Shown: positions 22,670-35,438, numbered from the stretch's first letter. The stretch is DNA of 64,000 nt from Ectobius pallidus (GCA_964059195.1 CAXKWD010000001.1:119779751-119843750); one strand, 5' to 3'. Program-made: numbers and translations. Notes: generated from the sequence alone by a model not told the origin.

Positions 22670-22880
22670 CATAGGCCGCCCCCATGGCTGAATGGTTAGA
22701 GCGCTCGCCCTCCACCGCTGGGACCCGGGATCGGATCTCGATGGATCCATGTGGAATTTGTGGTGGACAAAGTGGGGTCGGGGCAGGCTTTCTCGGGGTG
22801 CTCCGTTTCCCCCTGCCATATGTAATTCCATCGTTGCTCCATTCATCGTAGTATGACCATTTGGTTGTAATAAAGAATTA
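22670..22880 (+). repeat. tRNA-derived SINE family D
   Basis: The head has an A-box-like 'tggctgaatggttagagcgc' and a weak B-box ('gggatcggatctcg'). The body contains 'gtggggtcggggcaggcttt' and ends 'ataaagaattattat'. It is nested in the 3.3-kb hAT element. Confidence 0.7.
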
Positions 22881-23073
22881 TTATAAATCCTCAGTCATAG
22901 CTTTCTTTTAACCCAGTGAGAGGTTAGAGAAACTAGTTATTAAATAACTGTATGGCAGAATTTTTAAGTTCTGTTGATAAATTATGTGGTCAGTTTTTAT
23001 ATTGTACGCAAAATGAAATTTCATATATGGCTTTGGACCTTTGTTACAACTGTTTGTCTTTCGTACTTTAATA

Positions 23074-23984
23074 CAAGGTGGGGCAGAATGGACTCCCTAG
23101 TTTCGAAAATTCACTGGAGGCGCTCCAGAGCAGATAGAGGGGTGGGACAGGTGCCATTAGGTTGGAGTGACAATGCAGTTTTCAGTAGTCACCATGCGGT
23201 GGATAGGTGAGCAATGGGGCTTTGTTGTGGAGACCTTTTTTAAAAACAAATTTTTCGCCCACTTTTGCCAGAATATCTTGCAGAATTCCGGTGATTACAT
23301 CCTCAATTGCCTCTTTCAGAGCTTCCAGGGTTCGAGGTCGAACTTTATAAACTGCAGTTTTCAGGTAGCCCCATAGGATAAAATCACAGGGGCTCAAATC
23401 CGGGGTGCAAGGGGGCCATGGAACATCCCCTCATAAGGGAGATCAGGCGGCCGGGAAACATTTATTGCAAAACTTCGAGCGAATGACGGGCAATATGGGC
23501 CGTGGCTCGATCATGTTGAAACCAAAAGTCTTCTAAGTCATATTCCGTGCCAAACTATTCCACTTTGGGGCGTTAAACGTTCTCTAACATGTCACAGTAG
23601 CGCGCTAAATTCACAGTCACAGTTGAGCCATCTTCTTCAAAAAAATAAGGTCCAATTATGCCTATCGAGGACATAGCACATCAAACTGTCACTTTAAGGT
23701 TGTGAAGTGGTCTTTGGTGAAATTCACGAGGGTATTCAGTTGCCCAGTAACGAGAATTTTGCTTATTTATTGCACCGCTAATGTGAAAATGCGCCACTAC
23801 ACTTTCCTCGTTTTTAAAAAAAGGTCTCCACAACAAAGGCCCGTTGCTCACCTGTCCACTGCATGGTGACTACTGGAAACTGCATTGTCAGTCCAACCTA
23901 ATGGCACCTGTCCCACCCCTCTATCTGCTCTGGAGCGCCTCCAGTGAATTTTCGAAACTAGGGAGTCCATTCTGCCCCACCTTG
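23074..23984. mobile_element. Mariner-like element with ~178-bp TIRs, TA duplication
   Basis: Both ends start CAAGGTGGGGCAGAATGG and stay almost identical for about 175 bp (23074-23251 and 23810-23984). TA flanks both sides (23072-23073 and 23985-23986). Long inverted ends are unusual for mariners. It is nested in the hAT element. Confidence 0.85.
23240..23820 (-). pseudogene. Mariner-type transposase remnant
   Basis: The minus strand keeps the C-terminal half of a transposase: IGIIGPYFFEEDGSTVTVN, then FWFQHDRATAHIARHS (the second catalytic Asp region), then SPCDFILWGYLKTAVY (the third catalytic region, xxPCDFxLWGYLK). Several in-frame stops are present, for instance after KVTV and after LEVLQ, and the N-terminal half is missing. 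It cannot be active. Confidence 0.8.
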
Positions 23985-24365
23985 TACTAGAGAACTATTG
24001 CAATTAAACATTTTAAAAATGAATATGGAGTGTTTGTCGTGAATTTAACTCCCACTAATTGAAGGAACTAGCTGTATGGAATGCCATTCAGGGAAATCCG
24101 TCATATTAATTGAAGTTTTTATTGCAGTAATTTGTTTTAACGTAGTGGTGAGAGAGGTAGTATACGGATTTCATATGTATTATTTGAATGGTGCGCTCGT
24201 TTTTGGATACGGACAGCGTCACGCTCTCATTGGTTACCGCACGATGAGGCAACCTCTACATTATAGGCCTACCAGCCTTGGGACTACCCCGGCTAGCGAC
24301 ACTGCGGCGCCTTTTAGTAGCGGTCGCTGGCTCGCTGCATATACAATGGGGCTTTATAAAACTTT

Positions 24366-24572
24366 TTCAAATAGCAAGACTGCAAGAGTCTTGCAGTTAG
24401 GTCTTGTTCTTGCCAGAGTCTTGCAGGGTTGGTCTTGGTCTTGGTCTCGGTCTTGCATGGTCGGTCTTGGTCTTGGTCTTGCTAACGCTGATGCGGTCTT
24501 GGTCTTGGTCTCGGTCTTGCATTTTCTGCAAGACCAAGACCAAGACTGCAAGACCAAGACTGGTCTCGCTCA
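24366..24572. repeat. GTCTTG array, right end of the hAT element
   Basis: Mostly GTCTTG/GTCTCG units with a terminal switch to CAAGAC, mirroring 21322-21502. The sequence between 23990 and 24365 is unique, with a 'ggcctaccagccttgg' stretch. The 170-codon frame ending here starts in non-coding sequence. Confidence 0.88.
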
Positions 24573-24586
24573 TCACTACAAGCAAT

Positions 24587-26865
24587 AGCCCATAGATATA
24601 GCAATAATTATATAGTAGCCTGCAGGCTACAGAGATATACTGTATCTCGATTTTCAAACATATAATTCTTATTTTGTCAACACTAATTACGTCTGAGATA
24701 ATAATAATGATACTTATTCACAAATCATGTTATCTTGTATGGGCCCCCCCCTTGATTACACTGTATTTCTCGGGGGCGGGCTCCAACATTACTACCGTAT
24801 TTTACGGACCATAAGACGCACTTTTTTACCTTGAAAACAGAGCTTTGAAAGTTGGGTGCGTCTAATGGTCCAAAGTACACTAAAAAAATGTAAATCATGG
24901 TAAATATTGCCGGTAATACCATAATCATAAGGAAGGTGTTCTATGGATAGGTTACTTGCAAGTTTTGGCAAATAGGGTATTGTTGTAATTTTCAGTATCT
25001 TGTAATTTCACTGTCTGTAATTTGTGTTAATAAATTATTTTATATGGTGAGTGGTTATCTCCTTATGATTCAGTTGATTTTGTTTTGGGGTGGTGTTAGA
25101 TATAATACATGCTAAATCTGATGGCCCCCTTCTGAAATTTGATTTGCTCCCTCGAAAAACTGATCATGGTTACGGGCCTTACCTGCTTGTCATAAATTTA
25201 AAACATTAAAAATATACAAGTCTTCAGTATAAAGTGCTATCATACAATTAAAATATTAGAAACCTTGTATAGCCTATCTATGCAGGGCCCTTCTTCATTA
25301 GTGTTTAAACTGATATGCGGATTTCAACCTAAGTAGGCCATTTTCAATCCAGTCGGTAGTCTATATCCTATACCCAGATGTACATAATATGAGCACTAAT
25401 TGCGGTGAAATACAGATTTTGTAGCAGATTCATTCTGAATTCCAGCACTTGGAAAAATCAGACTAACTTGTCCTTTGATTCACATTTTCTTTTTCTCAAG
25501 CATTCACTGTACCGCCGCTATTATAATATATATATATATATATATAAATTATTTAAACAGCCAATATACTTAACATGGATGAAGCCATCCATCCATTCCA
25601 TGAGTGAGTGAAATTTAAAAATCTTGAAATCATTGCTGTGAGCAGCTGTAGTGAAATCCTAAGTTATTGAAATTGCATGTAAAGGGGAAGAAACATTCTA
25701 CAACTCTTTTTTTTCTTTAGTTTATCACCATCAACTTAGGGAGATTGTAGTCATTTTGGGTGGTAGTGGTACATTGTAGGTTGTCAGGTTGGCACTGGAT
25801 GACCTTTAAAGTAGACTGTGTTTCTGTTCTGTAATTTAGTCTATTGACTATTTTTTGTACACTGGTCTTTCACTGAAGCGTCATTTTTGTTCTACTGTAG
25901 TTCTGTTTAGGGTTATCTGTCGCAAAGGTGTTGAAAATAATGTTATGGAATACAGTTGTTGGACATGTCCCGTCCATCACCTTACCTGTCCCGTCCGTCA
26001 TATATAATTTATCTTTTATAAATCTTAAATTTGTTAATGACCATACATTAAAATGTGCTGTATGTAATTCTTAGAGTTTTAATTTCATGTGTAAGTTACA
26101 TTTAGTATTATATGCATACATAACTAGCAGAAATGTCATGTTCTTCACTCTCCAAACACGTCTGTCACGTCATTATTTTTCTGAATTGCAGAAAAAAATG
26201 GTGGTGGATTATTAAAATTGCACATTATTCTTATTTACCGAATAAAAAAACTCTGGACTCTAGGAATAAATCAAGGATTCAAATAAAAAATAGGTTATTA
26301 ATTTTGAATTTTCTAACTCTGTGTGTCCCGTCCGTCACTCGTGGAATGCATGCATCGTATTTTCATTTGGTATCTAGGATTTTCTTTACAATTTTTACTC
26401 AATTTTAAACTGATTTTTAATCTTCTCACTGCTACTTTTAGGCGTCGCCTAAAAATTGTGTAAAAGCAGAGATGTAAGGTTAGTAAAGTAATGCCTTATG
26501 TAAAATGCGAGTTTTTTTAAATTCACATATAATATTTGCTATTAATAAAACCAACTACTCCATTTCAATTTTCCTAATTGTTTTAAAACGTAAAGCCCAC
26601 AGATGATTTTACTTGATGACTGCCTTAATATCAGTGTGTAAATTCAAATGGAAGCAACAGAAAAAACCCAAGGGCATTACTTAACAAGAAAACTGTAGGG
26701 GCAGTAGCCAATTTGGGCTCAAGCCCTTGCCCTACTGGGGAAAAAATCCCCTACAATATCATATCTGCCTGTCTGCAGCTCTGAAAGGATTAAACTTCTT
26801 TTTGAGTCTTTGCGCGCTACTTAGATGTTTATTCTTTCTTTGTCTTAGCTTTACCTCTCCCTTTT
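24587..26865. other. Intergenic with short repeat fragments
   Basis: 24785-24885 holds two inverted halves ('ggaccataagacgcac' and 'gggtgcgtctaatggtcc'), a MITE-like hairpin. An (AT)n tract is at 25526-25546. The motif 'cccgtcc(a/g)tca' occurs at about 25968, 25990 and 26326. No coding sequence was supported. Confidence 0.5.
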
Positions 26866-27035
26866 AAGATTTAAGCGACCCAAGCCGCCCGGGCCTTACA
26901 GGGCCGCGACCTGTCGGGAGAGGGATCACATACTTTTTTGACCAGACAAGGACATGGAGGGCCTCCCCGGATGAGTGATCAGCCCAATGCCGGGGCCACC
27001 TTCGAGACAACACGTACACATAGGACGAGACACAC

Positions 27036-27081
<46 letters not shown>

Positions 27082-27302
27082 CACTCCAAACAAGGCGAGG
27101 AGGGGATGAAGATGATAATAACGGCCAGATGATATCTGAAGACCACAAGGGCCTAAAGTTACCCGACATTTGTCTCGCAGGTGAGGAAAAACCCCAGAAA
27201 AAACCCCACCTAGATAACTTGTCCCGACCAGGATTCGAACCAGGACCCGTTGCGTGAGAGGAACGAACGCATATCCTACTCCTACGCCACAGCGGTGGAC
27301 TC
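26866..27302 (-). repeat. tRNA-derived SINE with (CA)n, possibly the termite/cockroach Talua type
   Basis: The minus strand begins at 27302 with a tRNA-like head (A-box 'tggcgtaggagtagga', B-box 'ggttcgaatcctggt' near 27235). 'aggtggggttttttctgg' follows, then a GT/CA tract at 27038-27079 and a GC-rich 3' part. The body resembles arthropod SINEs known from termites; the family name is inferred from memory of the layout. The 192-codon frame across it is not a gene. Confidence 0.6.
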
Positions 27303-28581
27303 AGCTGTATATAACGGAAGATAATTACGAAAAGAAAGTAAAAGTTAAACCAAAAAAGTAAGAAGAAAAGATTGCTTATATCACGCAAAAGAACAACAAA
27401 ATCAAACGTGTTTCGATCCAATAAAAACAAGACTAAATACAAACTGATCCATTATCTTGTTGCATTCTTGGCTGGTTTGTCACAAAGGCACGTGATACAT
27501 CTCTTGTCTGAGTTTACTGAAAGTTGACTCCTGCGAACTAACTTTTATTTTACCTTAATTTTCACATCTTTTTCCACATTTTACTTTTTCGAGAATTTCC
27601 TTGGACACCGAGCCCCTCTCAAAGGGTAGTCTGCGGGACCCTGAGTTAAGCCATTGTCTGTAATTCAGCGCGGCTGATGTTCGTTCTTCTTGATAAACCG
27701 TGTTGGCTCTTTACTATAATTTCTCTGCAAAGTGACTACGGACTGTATATAGGCTACTAGTGTTTGATTTATGGGGCGGATGGGGGAATTTCCTCCATTG
27801 CATTGGCTTGAACCATCGCTTGGTAGTTTAGTTCTGGTAGCGAACCTAGGCATGCTCCCTGTGGTAAAATCACAAATATTGAGGAAAATATTGAGTCTTT
27901 TAAAACAGGCAACGCACTTCGTTCTGTAGCCATTGCGAAAAAGAAACCTCTTTCATAAATATAAACCTCATTTTACTCTCGAAACTGGACACATGGTATT
28001 ATACGCATTTCAATCAATGGCGTAGCCAGAAAATAATTTCGGGGAAGGTCGAAAGTGCCGGGGGGGGGGGGTTGGGAGGGCTTGGAATACCCCCAAGAAA
28101 GGGGGGTTTTGGGCACTCCATCGGAAAATTTTTAAATATTGAGCTAATGAAAATAACATTTTACGCTATTTTAGCACTGAAAAACTAGTTAGCAAATTTG
28201 TTATGCAAATAAGATATGCCAACTTAAACAAGAAATCGCTACCTAAGTTATAACACTTATTTCTATTAAATAGTTGAAATTAATAGGCCTACATTTACAA
28301 GTTCAGTATTTTATTATTAAATAAAATAATTAAATATTTGACAAAATAGAGCATGGCGTGGAATTTTACGTTATGAATCCGTTTTAGTTCGCAACTGGCT
28401 ATACACCAAACAAACTATGTACCAAATACTAATGAAGACACTCCATGCCATTTTTTTTTTTCCACTTTAAAGTGTTACTAAGAGCACGCTGGTAACTTGA
28501 ACCATCTAAGAGTTGTAACTTGATAAGAGTTAATACTCATCTAAATTACTGTACGTAAGTTATGCAACTAGTGAAGACATA
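27303..28581. other. Intergenic; truncated G-rich element
   Basis: 28018-28100 starts 'caatggcgtagccagaaaat' and continues into a G10 run, resembling the left end of a hAT-like MITE. No matching right end was found. Nothing else was recognised. Confidence 0.4.
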
Positions 28582-29151
28582 GGGCCTGTATTACCACCTG
28601 CCGACAATTCCTCCCGATACGTGACTTCCAGATAGCTTAACTAGAAGATGTCTTGTAAGACCACCGCTGAACTGCTATCGGGAAGAACGCACTAAAATTT
28701 TGTAAAATGGTCCTTAGCTGATTGAGCAAAGAGGTGTGTTTGTTGTAATTCGGTAGGCGTCCGCTAGGTGTGGCAGCTCGGATTTGTATTTCTACAATTG
28801 AATTACACAAGAACATATCGTTTTAAGTGCATTAATCGATTTGTGCAGTTCTATCTTATTCATAAGTGAGCATAAAATGACATTTTTGTGTAAATTAAAT
28901 CTTCCGGCATCAGTTCTAAAATTCAAGTGGCCAAGGACGCTTCGCCGTGCTGCCATCTTGCTTCAACCAAGCTTTCCTAACTAGCAGTTGGAAATTTGTC
29001 AGCCACTCCATCCTCCTGCTAGCTTATCTGGAAGTTGTCTTGCCAGACAGATTTTGTCAGGAGATCACAATACGTAATTCTTGGCCAACTTCCAGATAGG
29101 TTTTCTATCTGGCAGATAAATATGATATCAGGTGTTCGTCGTACAAACCCT
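28582..29151. mobile_element. Possible MITE with degenerate inverted ends
   Basis: The left end 'gggcctgtattaccacctg' resembles the inverse of the right end 'caggtgttcgtcgtacaaac'. TA flanks each side, and several copies of 'cttccagata' lie inside in both orientations. The match is imperfect, so this is tentative. Confidence 0.4.
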
Positions 29152-30298
29152 TATAGTTTCTAATTTTAAAATAATTATATATATGAAGTAAGTATACAAT
29201 ACAATTTCGTCTTTTAAATGGGTGTTTACATCTTATATTCTTTCTGGGGGCACCTTGGATTATCGTCGCGGTCCCCAGGGAGGTTTGACTTCTCTTTTCA
29301 GAGATATTTCCTCGAAATGCGAATCATTTTTACCCTTAAATTGATATTGTACCCTGATAGGATACAATAGTTTGTCTTCTATTTGAAATAAAATTATGGA
29401 AAAGAAATGTGAAGTAAACTTTGGACTCCATGTACTGTTATAGAATAAGGTACAGGTAGGGGAAAAAAGCGGACCGATTAAAATATCTAAGTTGCCGATA
29501 TGAGCCACTGCGCATACCTAGCGGCATTCACAGGATAGCAGGGAATGTATTGACAAGGAGACTACAGCCGATAAATTGCTTGAATTGAGAAATAATTTCA
29601 CGTAATTTGCATTGGTTGTGAAAACAAACGTTTCCGTTACATCTCTTACATTTATTTACGCATCACAAGGCTCTGACGTCAGCTACAAGAGTCGGTCCGA
29701 TTTTTTTCCCCTCTACCTGTACGAGAAATAAAATATGGGCCTAATCATTATGTTAACTGTTTTCTGTACAGTCCGAGACGGGTTGAGTGAGGAATTATTG
29801 ACTTTGAATACTGGTAACTATTTTCACTTCAATAACTAACGATAATTGCTTCAATACAGCGATGGAAATCTTACACATTAGCCATACAGGCCACACCCTC
29901 AACACACTCGAACATTATGAAATACTGAAACAAACACACCGTACATGACCAACGCTAACATCTTAAACGAACATTTACCATTCAGGTCACATACATGCAT
30001 AACCAAATCGTAGGGCTTCAAGATCACCTTCCAACTATAACCTTGGCAACACGGGAACAACAAAGCAATTTCAATACAAAAATAATAATGTCAAAGTAGG
30101 CATATTAACAATTATATTTATATTATTTCTATAGTCATTACCCATTTCTTTAAGAAAAACTCTCTCAATATATGCGAATGAAATAAGTTGCATTAAAGTT
30201 GGAAATATTTCCGTATTTTCCTAGGCTATGTACTGTATATATGCGTCGCTCGTTGGGGGCTTTGCCTCCAAACCCCCACTGAGGTTTTCGGAAAAGGT
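29152..30298. other. Intergenic, nothing recognised
   Basis: AT-rich sequence with no supported gene. It ends in a short G/C block 'gggggctttgcctcc' before a run of T. Confidence 0.4.

Positions 30299-30341
<43 letters not shown>
30299..30341. repeat. T homopolymer of about 40 bases
   Basis: A nearly pure T run that marks the start of the minisatellite-bearing element. Assembly length of such runs is unreliable. Confidence 0.9.
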
Positions 30342-30344
<3 letters not shown>

Positions 30345-30479
30345 GAACTGACACCGTATTGTAAATAGAGTCCGTGTAATTAGACTGCCTTATAGCCTAT
30401 TACCATTTAGCCATAATAAACCTATAAAAGTGTGAGATGACTAAGATTTTTTCGGAGTAAAAAATAAAAATAAATGAAC

Positions 30480-31308
30480 TTTTTGGAATTTTTGCGCCGG
30501 TTACAAGCTAAAAAGTATAGGCTAAGCTTGCCAAATCTCAGGTTTCTAGCTCATCTGGAAGTGGGTAAACATTAATTCAGTGAAAAAAAATGATATTTCC
30601 CAGGGTAGAGAAAGTTATTCGATGCAACACACCCGATATTTATAAACGTGGAATTCACTCTCCATTATTGATTTACGGAAATTATTTCTATCGCTATTGG
30701 CATGTCTAATAATAATTATTTGTTAAAAACCAGTGTATTACAACTTCCAAAACCCTATGTGAACACTCTAGACAATATTGTTGTCATGAGAACAGAGCAG
30801 CGAGATTAAAGCTGCGTCCGACATTTTGAAGGTTTTTTAGGGGTAAAAAAAAAATTGAACTTTTTGGAATTTTCCTAACGGTTATAGGCTAAAAGCTATA
30901 AGTGTGCAAAATTTCAAGTTTCTATCTCATCTGTAAGTGAGAAATGGGTTAACATTGTCAGTGAGTCAGCCATGTGGCTTTATATTAGGGACTCGCTTCG
31001 CTCTGAGGGTCTCGGGAAAGGTTTTTGGAATTTTTCTGTGGTTTATAGCCTAAAAGCTATATGGATACCAAATTTCAAGTTTATAGCTAATCTGGAAGTG
31101 AGCAAACATTTATGTCAGTGAGCGAGCTCTTTTTCGGGGGTTTTTATGGCTAAAAATTAAAACATTACTTTTTGGAATTTCCCAGTGCTTTACAGCCTAA
31201 AAGCTATATGTGTACCAAATTTCAAGTTTGTAGCTCATCTGGAAGTGGGCAAACATTAATGTCAGTGAGCCGAGCCGAGCACTTTTTCGGGGGTTTTTAG
31301 GGCTAAAA
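30480..31308 (+). repeat. Minisatellite-like element, left part
   Basis: Diverged units of about 145-180 bp share 'ctttttggaattt', 'agcctaaaagctatatg', 'accaaatttcaagttt' and 'catctggaagtgggcaaac'. Units start near 30480, 30855, 31020 and 31165. The array resumes at 34459-34620 beyond the RTE-like LINE, so the LINE inserted inside it. Confidence 0.8.
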
Positions 31309-34300
31309 ATACATACATACATTCCGAGTTTTCCCTCAATACAGAGGCTGTCCTCCAACCAAACAATACAAACAAATTAAAACAAAGTATCCACATATAA
31401 CATTTCAACACAATCAATACACTTTTCTGAGCTTGTCATCATTTGTTAATAATCTGTCTCCATTTTTCTCTGTCCTGTGTATCTTCTTCCACTGCACCAA
31501 CTCTTCCCATTGATATCTGTACATTGTTGATCCATGTAGTCGCAGGACGCCCTCTTCTTCTTCTCCTTCCAATTTCCCATTCAAGTATATATTTTGGTAT
31601 CTGGTATCCTTCCTTCTTCCATCCTTCGTACGTGACCATACCACTGTAGTCTCTTCCGCTCAATAGTATTGTTAATGTCTTCTTCCACTTCCATCCTTCT
31701 TCGTATTTCTGCATTCCTTATTTTGTCTCTTCGTGAGACTCTGGCTGATCTTCTCCAAAAATCCATTTCTAATACATTCAGTTTGTTCATATGTTTTCTG
31801 TTCATTGTCCAAATCTCTGCTCCATATAACACTATACTTTGCAATATTGACTTAAATATTATTTTCTTCGTGCTACAAATGATGTTCCTGCTCCATAATA
31901 CTGAGTTCAACATTCCAATTACTTTCCTCCCATTATTTATCTTTTGATTGATATCCATGTCTGATGTTCCCCCTTTTTCTAAGATTGTGCCTAAATAGCA
32001 GAAGTTGTTAACCTTTTTTATTCTTTCCCCTTCGATGTACAATTCATCTGTATCATTGGTTAAGTATTCTGTTTTTTTATAATTGATCTTTAAACCCCAT
32101 TTTTTGTATTCCTTCAATAGTTGGTTACACAAGTAGTTGGCATCTTCTCCATCTTGTGCAATAACCACTTGGTCATCTGCGAAAAGTAAGTGATGTATAT
32201 ATTTTCCATCTGCTATTTCTAGTCCCATTCTGTTGCATTTCCGAGACCACTGCCTCAGACTAATATCTATATAAATTTTAAATAGTATTGGTGACATAGG
32301 ACAACCCTGTAGTAGTCCTTTACTTGTTCTAAATTGTGGTGATAATGTATTTCCAACTTTGATCTGGCAATTATTATTTCTATATTTCCTGTAAAAATTG
32401 AATTAAGGAAACATCTATGTTTGCCATGTGTAATGCCCTCCATAGTAATTTTCTGGGAACGGTATCGTACGCTTTCTCCAAATCTATGAAAACTAGTCCA
32501 ATATTTTCTCCTTTCTCTGTACATTTCTCTAAAATTTGTCGTAATGTGAATATGTGGTCTGTACAAGATCTACCTGCTGTAAAGCCACACTGTTCTTCTT
32601 GGGTTTGGAACATAGATTCTAACCTCCTTTGGATTACTTTTCCAACAATTTTCATCAGTGAGTTCAACACACAAATTCCACGATAATTTGAGCAGACTCG
32701 GCGATCTCCTTTTTTAAATATCGAAGTTATATATCCTAGTTTCATTTCATCAGGTATTCGATCTCCATAAAATATTTTGTTCAAAAACTTTGTTATTAAT
32801 TTTATTATTTTAGTACCACCATATTTCATGATTTCCAGATTAATATTACCTGGTCCTGGTGATTTCCCATTTTTCCCTGACATTATCGCGTCCATTACTT
32901 CCTTCTCAGATATTTGTAATTCGATTCCTTGAAATGCATGTTCACTTTCTTCTTCTGCAAATTCCTCTCTGTCTTCATTTAGTAATTTTTTGTAATAATC
33001 TTCCCATTCCTGTAATGATATTATTTGGAGGTTCGCTTTTCTTTTGGTTTCTTGCCGAAGTCCTTTAAGTACGGACCAAGCCTCTTTTGATCTTCTGAAA
33101 CTTAACTTACTATTCACATCTGCGCAAGTTTTTTCCCAGGTTTCATTTTTTGCTTTCCTTATTTTCCTCATAACTATGTTCTTCTTTTCTTTGTATAACC
33201 ATCTTGTTTCCTCAGTCTTAATAGTTAACCAAGTGCTGAAGGCAATCCTTTTTTCTTGGATGGCTTGCTCTATCTCTTCTGACCACCATTCTGTTTTCTG
33301 TTTACGATTCTTATGTTCTTTTTCTCCTAGTACTTCTTGTGCTACTTTTATTATGTTTAATTTTATATACTCATACATTTCTTCAGCGGATCCATCAAAT
33401 GTTTCGTCTAATGTATTATCCATTCGACAGGTAAGTAATTTCCTTATGCTTTCATCATGTAAGCTGTCAATATTAAGTTTTTTATCTTCACTCTTTTCCT
33501 TCCCATTAATTCCAGGTGAAGCTTCATTACTGTTTCCTTTATTTCTCCATGGCCAGAAACATTTCATTTTTAACAAATAGTGGTCTGATCCACACTGTGC
33601 ACCTCTATATGCCCTTACATCAGTTGCTTTAAATGTACTATTTTGTTTGATGATAATATAATCAATTATGGATCGAAGTTCCCTAGTGTTCTGCTGCCAG
33701 GTATACTTGTGGATGTCCTTGTGCTGAAAAAATGTGTTGGTAATTTGTAGATTGAATTGTTCACATATATCAATTAGGCGTTCTCCATTATCATTGTATT
33801 CTATTTCACCATGCTTTCCCACCACTGGAGAGGAGTCTTGAACTCCTACTCTTGCGTTTAAATCCCCCATCATGATTATTTCTTTCCGTCTTGGAATTTT
33901 TTCTAGAGTGTCTCTGAGTGTTGTCCAAAATGTATCCTTTTCCTGGTCCCGCGTATTATTTGTTGGAGCATATGTACCAATTATGACCACCTCCCTAGAG
34001 AATAAGGTCATTTCGACTGTGATAATTCGTTCGTTTATGAATTCCCAATTAGTGATGTTCTTCCTCAACTTCTTGTTAATCATGATAGACACTCCTGCCT
34101 TAGCTCTTGTTCCTCTTGATACCCCGCTCCAAATATGTATGTAGTTGTCTAATTCTTCTTCTCCTTTGCCTTTTCGTTTGGTTTCTGATAGTACTGTAAC
34201 ATCCATTTGGAATGTGTCAAGCTCTGAAGGAAGCATATTGATTTTAGTTGAAATGCCCTGTACATTCCAACATCCAAATGTCATTCTCCGTTTTCCATCG

Positions 34301-34458
34301 CCAGTCCTTCGTCCGAAGTTCCAATATTTCCGAGGCATATAGTTTGGTTTTTTAGCATTGGTATATTTTTCTGATGAGCAGGGAGCTGGCCTGGTGCATC
34401 AACCCCCAACCTGGAGGACCAGGTAATTTTTAGTCAAGGTTGTCTTCCTCTAGCCTTT
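31309..34458 (-). mobile_element. RTE-like non-LTR retrotransposon, near full length
   Basis: A 3.1-kb minus-strand insertion between two parts of the minisatellite. The 3' end (left) carries a short TGTA-type tail ('tacatacatacatt' on the + strand). The 5' end has a ~110-bp leader before the ATG at 34338. Boundaries are approximate because the target duplication is not clear. Confidence 0.75.
31436..34338 (-). pseudogene. LINE endonuclease / reverse transcriptase (RTE-like), two frameshifts
   Basis: The ATG at 34338 opens a 652-codon frame. The AP endonuclease shows FGCWNVQGIST, LSETKRKGKG, IIGTYAPTN, MMGDLNARVG and GSDHYLLKMK. The reverse transcriptase begins with SPGPGNINLEIMKYG, GFTAGRSCTDHI and FIDLEKAYDTVPRKLLW. 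A frameshift near 32385 ends this frame just before the block GLLQGCPMSPILFKIYID. The next frame (to 31581) carries the catalytic LLFADDQVVIAQ and YLGTILEKGG, then RLQWYGHVRRMEEGRIP. A second shift near 31600 moves the end (GRPATTWINNVQ, REKWRQIINK) into another frame. With only two indels in about 965 codons, this is a recent insertion. The family resembles RTE/BovB-like proteins that are often mis-annotated as craniofacial development protein 2. Confidence 0.87.
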
Positions 34459-34620
34459 GAAATTAAGAAATAAACTTTTTGGAATTTTCCTGTGGTTTAC
34501 AGCCTAAAAGCTATATGTGTACCAAATTTCAAGTTTCTAGCTCATCTGGAAGTGGGCAAACATTAATGCAGTGAGTGAGTGAGTGAGTCAGTCAGCCATG
34601 TGGTTTTATATTATAGGGAT
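34459..34620 (+). repeat. Minisatellite-like element, right part
   Basis: One further unit with 'agcctaaaagctatatgtg' and 'catctggaagtgggcaaac', then GAGT repeats and 'gttttatattatagggatat'. It continues the array broken by the LINE. Confidence 0.8.
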
Positions 34621-35438
34621 ATCTTTTTAACTAAATCATTAAAATCCGTCACATGTTCTAGTTTGATATACGGTACCAAGGAGACTTACATTTTGTGCTT
34701 TGAAACGAATTACATCTATTAAGAATAAGAATTACAAAATAATTACTTTGGTTAAGAATTAATAGAAGTAGAAATGTTTATTACGGTATATCTCGTACAA
34801 AGCAAAATTGCTCGTATCAAGCCCCCTTGTGGACAGTTAAATCTTAACAGTGTTTTTTTTAAAGGAAATTTCGGATACAGCAGCAACTTAGACCTAATAG
34901 TACAAACATCCAAAAAAATTTCATTTTAATTGAGTTAAATTTTATATAATTTTTCACGTTTATCAAGAAACAGTATGCATATGGTTAACGACAATGAAAT
35001 CACAGCAGAAGTATGAAAGTAAAATAGACTACATTTCCATTTTTATCAGTCGAGGTTAATTAAAATTATCTTCCCAGAAAATTCTAACTAAGATCTAGGA
35101 AGATCAAACTGGTAAAAGCTGCCCATCGTTCACGACTTAGGAGGAATAATTGATGTATCTAAGCTGACTTCAGTATCAGCCCTTCTGGATACTGTATGTG
35201 TATACTTTCTATCCGTAATCAGGAAAATTAATGTTCCGAAATATCCAGATTCGTTTTTTCCCCACTACAGAATCAGCGTTTCGAGTTTTGACAAATTCTC
35301 GAGGTCTCATTGAAGCTTCAATTGCTCAGCAGGAATCCAACTGCAGAGGAAGTATTAAAAAGTTCCCTCCAAATTATCCATGTCCTTGAGAATAAAATAT
35401 GTATTAATACATCAACTGAAGTGGTCTTTATTTTCCAG
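34621..35438. other. Sequence before the takeout exon, probably intron
   Basis: AT-rich, with no other takeout-type exon recognised. 'gtggtctttattttccag' at its end is a good branch/pyrimidine/acceptor stretch for the exon at 35439. Confidence 0.45.

Larger units (their letters stand above)
21308..24578. mobile_element. 3.3-kb hAT-type element with GTCTTG terminal arrays
   Basis: Ends are TAGTGATGAGC and GCTCATCACTA, flanked by CAAGCAAT at 21300-21307 and 24579-24586, a perfect 8-bp duplication. About 180-200 bp at each end are made of GTCTTG/CAAGAC words in both orientations. The middle holds a SINE (22670-22880), a mariner element (23074-23984) and about 1.1 kb of AT-rich sequence (21540-22660) with no transposase. 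It is therefore a non-autonomous member carrying younger insertions. Confidence 0.85.

Noticed and set aside
24076..24588. 170-codon + strand open frame
   Set aside because: It begins in non-coding hAT sequence and its second half is the GTCTTG array; no protein family resemblance.
25966..26336. Three occurrences of a 'cccgtccgtca'-type motif
   Set aside because: Too short and too few to distinguish from chance or a decayed repeat.
26864..27442. 192-codon minus-strand open frame
   Set aside because: It crosses a tRNA-derived SINE and a CA repeat; the run of alternating Cys and Val residues is the microsatellite.
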